From positions 1 through 15,594 of the forward strand of contig JAJYOS010000041.1 in NCBI GenBank assembly GCA_021796055.1: a DNA stretch of 15,594 nucleotides. The letters are read 5' to 3'. Shown one piece after another: positions 7,178-14,300 of the stretch. Both the position numbers and the translations under genes were made by a program. Every line of letters begins with the position of its first letter. Position 1 is the first letter of the stretch. Origin of the DNA: Bacteroidota bacterium (GTDB taxonomy: Bacteria; Bacteroidota; Kryptoniia; Kryptoniales; JAKASW01). Below the pieces are notes generated by a model. It searched no databases and was not told the DNA's origin. It was given only the letters and a program-made list of their open reading frames with translations.

Positions 7178-8665
7178 TTGAATACACCATCAGTTGGCTC
7201 CGATTCCTATTTATCTATGCTCGCGCGAAGCGATCTTGCGCGGGCTTTCATTTCATTGGTTTCTGTAATGATGTCATCGTTCTTATGTGTACCGAAATTC
7301 TGTGACGCTGAGCCGGCTCATTGGGTAACGGCTTATTACGGAGCCTGGGAACTCGGTAACGGCTCGAACGGTTATCTCCCTGTTTCTGATGTCGACTTTT
7401 CCGCCTTCACCGATGTTATAGATTTCGCTCTTGTGCCGAACGCCGACGGCACGATTGATACATCCACAAATGGAATCACTAGTGAAGGGACGGAGAAACT
7501 CATTCGCGCGGCGCACTCCGCCTCCGCGAAAGTGTTGATATGCGTCGGAGGAGCCGGAAGCGGAACAGACTTCGAGCGCGCTACCGATACCGGGCACCTC
7601 AGCGAGTTCGTCCGAAATCTTATCGACTTCGTCAGGGTAAATAAATTCGACGGAATAGACATCGACTGGGAACCAATCAACGCTCAGGATTACTATCCCT
7701 TCACAGCACTGGCCAGAGCGCTCCACGATTCTCTCAAGGCGATTTCAAAAGCTGATTTTCTAACTACAACATGCAGTCCCGGTAATAAGAAGATTATGTC
7801 ACTCGATCAGAATTACTTTGAACAAGTAAATATTATGACGTATGAGATGTCCTTTCCAACAGGCGGATGGGTCGTTTGGTTCAATTCGCCTGTCTACGAC
7901 GGCGGCCTGAAATTTCCGGGGTTGAAGACGCATCTCCCTTCCATTAAGGCGGTCGTTGACAACTTCGAAAAGGCGGGGGTCGCTCCGGATAAAATCGGTA
8001 TCGGGGCGGAACTTGGCGGGACAGTCTGGACGGGCGTAACTGAACCGGACGAATCGCTATTTTCGCTCAATTCTGTTATGTATGATGTGCCACTTTACTC
8101 ACATGACAGCACCGGAATAATGCAGCATTACTACAAGCCTTATTACTATCACTGGGACTCCCTGGCGCAAGTTGGTTATCTCAGCATTCCGCAGCAGCGG
8201 GGAAAACCAGCTTGCTTCGTTTCGTATGACGATTCAGCCTCGATCGAAGCAAAGGCGCGATTCATCAGGAAAGAAGGTCTCGGCGGAATCATTATTTACG
8301 AGCTTGGGATGGGATATCCGGGGCATGGATCTTATCCACTTTTGCAGTCGATCAAGTCGGACTTCCTGTACTACGTCCCGATCACGAGCGGTAATGTAGG
8401 CCTTTTCGGAAGCCTTTATCAGAACTATCCCAACCCATTTAATCCAGTAACCGCAATCTCATTCCGGATTGACACGCCTGCGCACGTCACGCTCGACATC
8501 TACAATATTCTCGGGGAGAGAATCGCTACCCTGATCGATAGTTACCTTTTGCCCGGTTCGTACTCCAGGGAGTGGAACGGGAGCGGAGACGCGAGCGGCG
8601 TGTACCTATTCACTTTGCGTATAAATAATGTATCAATTATGAGAAAGATGGTCCTTCTCAAATAA
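7178..8665 (+). CDS. T9SS-secreted GH18 chitinase, second of four
   Basis: A 495-residue exported GH18 enzyme. The TTG start at 7178 is preceded by GGAG at a spacing of 9; an internal ATG at 7217 has no ribosome site. The signal peptide has a long n-region and probably ends at Ala44 (CDA-EP). The barrel (about 46-410) carries DGIDIDWE at 158-165 with Glu165 as the acid/base. The second signature reads MTYE at 220-223 instead of MTYD, a conservative but unusual change next to the catalytic pocket. The beta-8 Trp is Tyr374. The sorting domain (about 413-495) has QNYPNPFNP and ends RKMVLLK. It lacks the Ig-like and binding modules of the larger enzyme. It leads a run of three genes in the same direction, with 77 and 33 bases between them and no terminator. 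Confidence 0.92.
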   Translation: MNTPSVGSDSYLSMLARSDLARAFISLVSVMMSSFLCVPKFCDAEPAHWVTAYYGAWELGNGSNGYLPVSDVDFSAFTDVIDFALVPNADGTIDTSTNGITSEGTEKLIRAAHSASAKVLICVGGAGSGTDFERATDTGHLSEFVRNLIDFVRVNKFDGIDIDWEPINAQDYYPFTALARALHDSLKAISKADFLTTTCSPGNKKIMSLDQNYFEQVNIMTYEMSFPTGGWVVWFNSPVYDGGLKFPGLKTHLPSIKAVVDNFEKAGVAPDKIGIGAELGGTVWTGVTEPDESLFSLNSVMYDVPLYSHDSTGIMQHYYKPYYYHWDSLAQVGYLSIPQQRGKPACFVSYDDSASIEAKARFIRKEGLGGIIIYELGMGYPGHGSYPLLQSIKSDFLYYVPITSGNVGLFGSLYQNYPNPFNPVTAISFRIDTPAHVTLDIYNILGERIATLIDSYLLPGSYSREWNGSGDASGVYLFTLRINNVSIMRKMVLLK

Positions 8666-8742
8666 GAAGGTCAAGTAGGGAAGAGGTCGTATCTAGACCA
8701 CATGGATATCGCCTCAACTTTAACTCGAAAGGATTATTTCAG

Positions 8743-10014
8743 ATGAAATGTCGATCAGAATGTTCACGCTCGAATAGCCTGAGCAGCCCTGCACGCCGGG
8801 TAACGAATATTCAATGGTTGTACGTGGCAGCCGCTGTCATATTCTCCATATCTTCCGCGTCCGACTGTTTCGCGCAGGCGCGACACTGGGTCACATGTTA
8901 CTATCCCGGCTGGGAGGTCGGCAACGGCACAAACAGCAATCCTCCGATCAACGTAGTCAACTTCTCTTCCATGACTGCCGTGGTCTATTTCGGCTTCACT
9001 CCTTACCCGAATGGCGCGATCGATACGTCGGACAACATGAGCAGCGAGGGATCAAACGCCCTGGTACGCGAGGCGCACGCGGCAGGAACTGCGGTTATAA
9101 TGGGGATAGGTGGCTGGCAGACTCAGAAGCTGTTTGAAGGAGCGACCCGTCCAGCCGAACTCGACACTTTCGTGAGAAATATCGTGAAGTTCGTGAGGAA
9201 AAGTCACTACGACGGCGTGGACATCGACTGGGAGCCGTTAACCAACTCCGACTTTTCTGCTTACGCAAATCTGACGAAGGCATTAAGAGCGGCTCTACCT
9301 CATCCGTACATCCTGACCGCAGCCACGAGTTCGGGGTCTCAAAATCTAATGGCCTCGTTGTCCGAATATTTCGATGAAATAAATTTAATGACTTACGACT
9401 TGTCGTTTCCATCGGATGGATGGGTAACATGGTACAACAGCGCCTTGTATGACGACGGGATAACTGTAGGCTGGTCGAAGCCGGTACCGGCGTGCGACAA
9501 CATCATCAAGAAATTCACGGACGCTGGTGTCCCGGCTTCAAAGCTCGGTATCGGAGCGGAGTTAGCCGGCGCAGTTTGGCGTGGAGGGGTGATGATGGAT
9601 GGGAAAGGAGTGACCAGGCCCGACCAGAAATGGATATCTCCTCCTTCCGTTCGCTTCGATGTTCCGCTTTACTGGCACGATGGATCTGGAATAATGCAAA
9701 AATACTATTCGAAGTCTGACGAACATTGGGATCCGGTCGCCAAGGTGCCTTATCTAAGCATTCATGCGGGGCAAAATTCCGGCGATATGTTTGTTTCATA
9801 TGATGACTCGGCGTCGATTGCGGCGAAGGCGGCCTATGTGAAGAAGAAAAAACTCGGCGGCATCATCTTGTATGAGCTTGGCTGGGGATATCCCGGCGAT
9901 GGGAAATACCCTCTGCTGGAAGCGGCCGGCAACGCTTTCGGCAAGTCACTTGAACGGCTTTCGATGATCCATGGGATGAAAAAAATCAGGATGAGCGCAG
10001 GGCAGCGTGATTAG
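8743..10014 (+). CDS. Secreted GH18 chitinase without a sorting domain, third of four
   Basis: A 423-residue GH18 enzyme with a signal peptide ending near Ala44 (CFA-QA) after an N-terminal stretch of about 25 residues. Catalytic DGVDIDWE at 157-164 (Glu164), MTYD at 216-219, and Tyr377 in place of the beta-8 Trp. The SxGG motif is GIGG. The chain ends about 35 residues after the last barrel strand in a basic tail, with no QNYPNPFNP-type domain, and the 33 bases before the next gene hold no remnant of one. It may stay in the periplasm, or leave the cell by another route. An AAAGGA ribosome site precedes the ATG by 9 bases. It is a full-length catalytic domain, so the loss concerns only the sorting tail. 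Confidence 0.9.
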   Translation: MKCRSECSRSNSLSSPARRVTNIQWLYVAAAVIFSISSASDCFAQARHWVTCYYPGWEVGNGTNSNPPINVVNFSSMTAVVYFGFTPYPNGAIDTSDNMSSEGSNALVREAHAAGTAVIMGIGGWQTQKLFEGATRPAELDTFVRNIVKFVRKSHYDGVDIDWEPLTNSDFSAYANLTKALRAALPHPYILTAATSSGSQNLMASLSEYFDEINLMTYDLSFPSDGWVTWYNSALYDDGITVGWSKPVPACDNIIKKFTDAGVPASKLGIGAELAGAVWRGGVMMDGKGVTRPDQKWISPPSVRFDVPLYWHDGSGIMQKYYSKSDEHWDPVAKVPYLSIHAGQNSGDMFVSYDDSASIAAKAAYVKKKKLGGIILYELGWGYPGDGKYPLLEAAGNAFGKSLERLSMIHGMKKIRMSAGQRD

Positions 10015-10047
10015 CCTCTCTCGCTGGGATGAGCTGGTACTTCGTAA

Positions 10048-11493
10048 ATGATGAAGAAGATCGAAGTGTGCTTATGCTGGAGCCTGGTAGTCTCCGCGCT
10101 GATTGTCATGCCCTTCAACGGCGTCCCGTTGATTGCCGGCCCGTTGCAACAACATTGGGTGACCGCGTATTATGGCGGATGGGAATTAGGTACAGGGAGC
10201 GACGGATATCTCCCTGTGTCCGATGTCGATTTCAGCGCGATGACCGACGTTGTCTATTTCGCGCTCGTTCCGAATCCGGATGGGACCCTGGACACTGCCG
10301 ACAACGATATCACAAAGGAGGGAGGGGCCGCTCTCGTTAAAGCCGCTCACGCCGCCGGGGCTAATGTCTTGATTTGCATCGGTGGTTGGGCGACCGAAAA
10401 AGATTTTCTGGCTGCCACGGCGCCTGCGATATTGAACAAATTTGTGTCGAACCTTGTGACCTTCGCCAGGGCCGGAGGGTATAACGGGATAGACATCGAT
10501 TGGGAACCGCTCAGTCAAGGGGATGACTCGCAATTCGTGGCACTCGTGAAAACTCTCAGGGATTCGGTCGGGCCGAATTATTCGTTGACTTCGACCGCAG
10601 GGTCCAGCACGGTCATGGCAAGCGCGCAGAAGTATCTCGACCAGATCAACATAATGACTTATGATATGTCCGGCGATTTCCCCGGCTGGGTAAGTTGGTT
10701 CAACAGCCCTATATACAACGACGGGATTACTTTCCCCGGCACCCAGGAATACGTCCCTTCTATTGACGATGAGGTAAGAAAATACGAGGCCGCCGGGGTA
10801 CCTGCCGCGAAGCTCGGGATAGGAGCAGAATTCGGAGGAACCGTGTGGCAAGGGATAGATCTTCCTGGTCAGTTGCTTAACGGACTCCTGTCGGTCCAGT
10901 ATGATGTACCGCTCTATTCTCCCGATACCACGGGAATAATGCAGAAATATTATCGCTCATCGTATTACCACTGGGATGCAAAGACCGAGGCGTGCTATCT
11001 AAGCATACCTTCACTCCTTCCCGTCGACGCGCTGTTCATTTCATATGACGATTCGAATTCCATCGCGGCTAAAGCCGAATACATAAAAGAGAAAGGCCTC
11101 GGCGGAATAATTCTCTACGAACTGGGAATGGGATATCCTGGGAATGGAACATATCCGCTTTTGAAGACAGTCAAGCAACAGTTCAGCAAGTTCTTAGCCA
11201 AGCCATTGCCCCCGACGCCACCGCCACCCATTGCGGCGAAGTTCCAACAGCCTTACCCGAATCCTTTTAGTCGCAGCGTTACAATTCCTCTCGTGATTAA
11301 CGTTGCCGGGGATGTTGACGTGGAGGTATATAACGTCCTCGGCCAAAGGGTCGCCACGCTTTATTCCGGCTACATACAGGCAGGCACTCACGATTTGAGC
11401 TGGAGCGGTTTTGGTCACGCGAGCGGAGTTTACATCTGCACACTGATGATGGGAAGACTTAGGGCCAGTACGAAGATAGTCTTAATCGAATGA
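10048..11493 (+). CDS. T9SS-secreted GH18 chitinase, fourth of four
   Basis: A 481-residue exported GH18 enzyme. The signal peptide ends near residue 30 (LIA-GP). In the catalytic signature NGIDIDWE at 146-153 the first Asp is replaced by Asn146, while the key Asp149, Asp151 and Glu153 are kept, so activity is expected. MTYD lies at 203-206 and Tyr357 stands for the beta-8 Trp. A proline-rich linker (about 388-396) leads to a diverged sorting domain (about 400-481) reading QPYPNPFSRS and ending in KIVLIE, so the last residue is acidic where the paralogues have Lys. The start is one of two adjacent ATGs; no strong ribosome site is seen, so translation may follow from the gene 33 bases upstream. 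Confidence 0.91.
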   Translation: MMKKIEVCLCWSLVVSALIVMPFNGVPLIAGPLQQHWVTAYYGGWELGTGSDGYLPVSDVDFSAMTDVVYFALVPNPDGTLDTADNDITKEGGAALVKAAHAAGANVLICIGGWATEKDFLAATAPAILNKFVSNLVTFARAGGYNGIDIDWEPLSQGDDSQFVALVKTLRDSVGPNYSLTSTAGSSTVMASAQKYLDQINIMTYDMSGDFPGWVSWFNSPIYNDGITFPGTQEYVPSIDDEVRKYEAAGVPAAKLGIGAEFGGTVWQGIDLPGQLLNGLLSVQYDVPLYSPDTTGIMQKYYRSSYYHWDAKTEACYLSIPSLLPVDALFISYDDSNSIAAKAEYIKEKGLGGIILYELGMGYPGNGTYPLLKTVKQQFSKFLAKPLPPTPPPPIAAKFQQPYPNPFSRSVTIPLVINVAGDVDVEVYNVLGQRVATLYSGYIQAGTHDLSWSGFGHASGVYICTLMMGRLRASTKIVLIE

Positions 11494-11743
11494 CTTTCAA
11501 TGAATCATCCTCGAATGCACACGCCTCCTTCAAGCGGAGAATAGTTTCTGTAAGTAACGATAACTGATCTTCCATGGAATTATTAAACATTGGTGGCTTC
11601 AAGCCGCGTGGCGGAGTACCATTTGGAACTCGCGAATGCAGTTATCTCCCCTCGAGCAGAGCTAGAGTAGCACGCATACTTCTCTTCCCGAAGTTTGCAA
11701 CCCGAAATAATCAAGTGGAATCGATCCTTTTGCTTTTTCCAAT
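11494..11743. other. Gap between converging genes
   Basis: About 250 bases separate the last chitinase gene from the oppositely oriented ComA-like gene. Both transcripts should end here, but I find only short stems (such as CTCC with GGAG near 11526-11540) without a T-run, so no terminator can be named. Confidence 0.5.
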
Positions 11744-12556
11744 TCATCCTTGCCTGTTGTCGGACCAGCGCCAGTGCGAATACGAATCGGAACTATCCGA
11801 CGGAAACGCGAATGTCGTCACGGCATTCATGCGCATGCTCTCAACTGCCGCTAAGCGATCAAAAGGAACCTCGCCGATATGGACTTCGTCGCCGAACGTG
11901 GCGAACAATTCCTGGTGTACTGACTCGAAGGATGCTTTGAATATTATCGTGCGTAGCCCGAAAGCGCCCGCCAGATACTCCGCCAGATCGATGTTAAGGT
12001 CTATCTGCAAGTCCGGACGTACCATTGTCATATCGGCCGCTAAATTGATCGCGCCGGCGTCCAGCCATTCAGTGGCATTGCCGATCAATACATCCATCGC
12101 CTCGCTCGCCATTGACGGGATGAAGCGCGCGTCTTCAATCTCAAATTGCACGTCCAGCTCTCGGCTGTTCGCCAGCGACACAACCTCCCGAGGCCTGACA
12201 TCCGGATGCAGACTCTCACTCCGGAATTGAATCCCCTTCACTCCAGTCTCGGCGCAGAGGTCCAGATATATCGCAAGCAAATCTTTCGTGAGTTTCAAAC
12301 TTGATGACTCGACGCGAGTAATTGTTGGGATGCCGTAGCGGCGCGCGGCGAGTATGGCCTGCCTTGGCGAAAGGGTCCTGTGGTGCTCGTTGCGACCGAT
12401 AAGGACTCTTATCGCCGAAATGCGGTTGAAGTAGTTCTCAAGGCACTCTTCCATCGCTTTAGGTGTGGAGTCGGGATCGAATACGGAAGTTAACGGCGCC
12501 ATTTCCTCAACCGCTGAACCCGTCGGGGCGGTATTTTCTATCTTCACGGATTTCAT
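11744..12556 (-). CDS. Diverged ComA (phosphosulfolactate synthase)-like TIM barrel protein
   Basis: 270 residues with no signal peptide, so cytoplasmic. The pattern from about 44 to 250 follows the ComA family, which adds sulfite to phosphoenolpyruvate in coenzyme M synthesis: an N-terminal ISAIRVLIGR strand, GVKGIQFRSE, a middle FEIEDAR, then IIFKASFESVHQ and FG-EVHIGEVP-RLAAVESMR near the end. Several residues typical of true ComA look changed: the EVGKK motif reads FEIEDAR (138-144), and the IFEAP motif reads IIFKAS (204-209). The reaction is therefore probably different or lost. The start has an excellent GAGGAGGT ribosome site, which argues strongly that this strand is the real one. It lies 86 bases after the BioF2-like gene on the same strand, so the two are probably co-transcribed. 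Family assignment is from memory of the motif pattern. Confidence 0.6.
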   Translation of the reverse strand: MKSVKIENTAPTGSAVEEMAPLTSVFDPDSTPKAMEECLENYFNRISAIRVLIGRNEHHRTLSPRQAILAARRYGIPTITRVESSSLKLTKDLLAIYLDLCAETGVKGIQFRSESLHPDVRPREVVSLANSRELDVQFEIEDARFIPSMASEAMDVLIGNATEWLDAGAINLAADMTMVRPDLQIDLNIDLAEYLAGAFGLRTIIFKASFESVHQELFATFGDEVHIGEVPFDRLAAVESMRMNAVTTFAFPSDSSDSYSHWRWSDNRQG

Positions 12557-12642
12557 CTGTTGACCTCCTCATTGTTTACTTTTCCATTTTGTTAATGTAA
12601 TGATTTAGCGATTTTCGCGGCGACATTGTCCGCTGATCGACG

Positions 12643-13701
12643 TTAGGGAAATTCGACTTCTTTGAGTTGATTCCGCGACGAGGCATGCCCGACAAGCTGC
12701 TTGCCTCTGCCAAATCGAAGTAATTGTCGGCGCTGCGTTGGAACAGCTCCGGCAATCTGAGCTGTGATAGGCATGCCCGACCCCAACCGCCGCAATGTCT
12801 GTCCGACTATTTTGTCCGCCATCGGCTTTCGGTAGAATTCCTTTATCGTATGAGCGAATGCGGTGCTAGCAAGCTTAATTAATTCCAAACCTTTGGATAC
12901 TACCCCCATGTGACGTTTAGTGATGGCGTGACTTTCCGTTCTTTCTCTGGTCCTTTTCATTGAGCGCCAAGCAGAGTCCATCAACGACACGAACCTTTCT
13001 TTAACCAATTCTATTTGATGAATGAAGTGTCCTTGCATAGAGTAAGGCGCCGGTCCGCCTTGAAAGCCGAACTCTTCTGAAATGAGCATCGAAGCTGACT
13101 CCGTCGGGAGTGTGCTAACAGAAGTTGTATTGTTTAATTGGACTGTTTCGCAAGTGTCAAGTGAGTATCGCATATAACTGGCCAGGGCATTTACTACGGC
13201 GGGCCCGTTTTCCGCTGCGGCAAGTACGCTCAATCCATTCCGCGGTTCATTTATCTCAGACGACACTCGATGCCCGGAGAGGTTCGGATCGCTTTTCATC
13301 AGTCGCAGTGTCTTGCGGTTCGTGAGACATACGGTGTTTCCATCTATGGCATACATTGGAATCCCACCGATAACTTTGCCGCCGTAATAGACAAGAAGGA
13401 TGTGAAGAGAGTACCCATTGTCCCGACCTACTTCGTTCCAGAAGTTCAGCAGTCCCTGAAATGAAAGGCTGGTGTCTTCTGGAGATTGGGCATACAGCCG
13501 TTCCCATCTGTCCTTCATTGCCATGAGATCGGCAATGCTGTCGATAATGCGAATCGACATCCCTTCGGGCATGTCTGCGCCCGCGTACAGTGATACGGAA
13601 CTCCAGTATTCTCCGGAGTCGCTGCAGTTCTGCCCAACATACATAACCAATGTGCCACTCTCCTTTTCATTAGAAAGACTTGGATGCAAGGTGTTTTCCA
13701 T
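12643..13701 (-). CDS. Truncated BioF2/CelD-like GNAT acyltransferase
   Basis: 352 residues, cytoplasmic. Residues about 48-262 follow the first part of BioF2/CelD-type GNAT proteins, which transfer acyl groups in cell-surface glycan or cofactor pathways: IRIIDSIADL, SFQGLLNFW at 80-88, LLVYYGGKVIGGIPMY at 102-117, and SAWRSMKRTRER at 243-254, the usual basic helix. After about 262 the expected second GNAT half, with the acyl-CoA binding fold, is missing; the last 90 residues are basic and match nothing I know. Another minus-strand frame stays open from 12806 to a stop at 12576, just before the ribosome site of the next gene, so a frameshift near the 3' end is possible. The first 47 residues also look unlike the family, and Met48 may be nearer the domain start. 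Activity is doubtful. Confidence 0.5.
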   Translation of the reverse strand: MENTLHPSLSNEKESGTLVMYVGQNCSDSGEYWSSVSLYAGADMPEGMSIRIIDSIADLMAMKDRWERLYAQSPEDTSLSFQGLLNFWNEVGRDNGYSLHILLVYYGGKVIGGIPMYAIDGNTVCLTNRKTLRLMKSDPNLSGHRVSSEINEPRNGLSVLAAAENGPAVVNALASYMRYSLDTCETVQLNNTTSVSTLPTESASMLISEEFGFQGGPAPYSMQGHFIHQIELVKERFVSLMDSAWRSMKRTRERTESHAITKRHMGVVSKGLELIKLASTAFAHTIKEFYRKPMADKIVGQTLRRLGSGMPITAQIAGAVPTQRRQLLRFGRGKQLVGHASSRNQLKEVEFP

Positions 13702-14235
13702 GGTAGTCGCTCAAAGCACGTGCCGCTTCGTGGATGATTGACCTTTGGCAAAATGTCGGCTCGGATGACGTTTTATCCGCTCTGAAAGAGTCGCCTCGCG
13801 GCGGTTAATCTGGTTATGTGTACACCGGAACCATATCGCGGAAGATCGATGTGTAATAGAGAAACAGTCCTATCGCCAACCGAAAGATATATCTCAAGCC
13901 CGCGGCACGTTTTGGTTCGCGTTAATGCGACGTAGCGTGTTATTTCGAGCCGATTCGGATTAACGTCCGGTGCGGCACGCATCTTGAGCTACTTGATTCG
14001 AAGAGCATTCCTCCACGACCTGGTGATGCTGAACTGGCGGAATTCACGAAAGGTTAAGTGAGCGCCTGTTTGCAGGAGATCAGCATGAGAAACCGCATCA
14101 GCGGTCGTGGAATCCACCGAGCGTTAGGCGATACGTCCCGCGTCAAAAAGAGCATGGAAGTGTCCGTGATTTAATTGCGCCAAATCGGCGGCGCGTACGA
14201 TCAGGAGAGCGTCCCTGTGTTTCCTTTGTTCGCAC
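13702..14235. other. Gene-free region between divergent genes
   Basis: The roughly 600 bases between the BioF2-like gene and glmS hold no convincing gene up to the promoter at 14236. A 69-codon minus-strand ORF (13773-13982) lacks a ribosome site and any domain. Three small perfect hairpins lie in a row near 14060-14130: CCTG/CAGG around TTTG, ACCGC/GCGGT around ATCA, and GTGG/CCAC around AAT. I see no known riboswitch, tRNA or glmS ribozyme. Confidence 0.6.
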
Positions 14236-14264
14236 TTGACGCGAAGCGGCTAGAGCGGCATCAT
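14236..14264 (+). promoter_or_regulatory. Sigma-70-like promoter for glmS
   Basis: TTGACG (14236-14241, five of six consensus bases) and CATCAT (14259-14264, four of six) are 17 bases apart. Transcription would start near 14271 and give a 30-base leader before the glmS start, which carries an AAGGG ribosome site. Confidence 0.4.
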
Positions 14265-14300
14265 AAAACTGATTTTCATAAATACCGGAAGGGTAACCTT

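Noticed and set aside
10186..10851. 221-codon minus-strand ORF
   Set aside because: It is antisense to the catalytic domain of a clear GH18 gene and has no domain signature.
11574..12230. 218-codon plus-strand ORF over the ComA-like gene
   Set aside because: The minus-strand frame has a near-perfect ribosome site and a recognisable TIM-barrel pattern; this ORF has neither and is Ser/Arg-rich noise.
14040..14300. glmS ribozyme in the leader of glmS
   Set aside because: A short AGCGCC-like string occurs near 14060, but the conserved ribozyme core is not found, and the likely transcription start near 14271 lies downstream of it.
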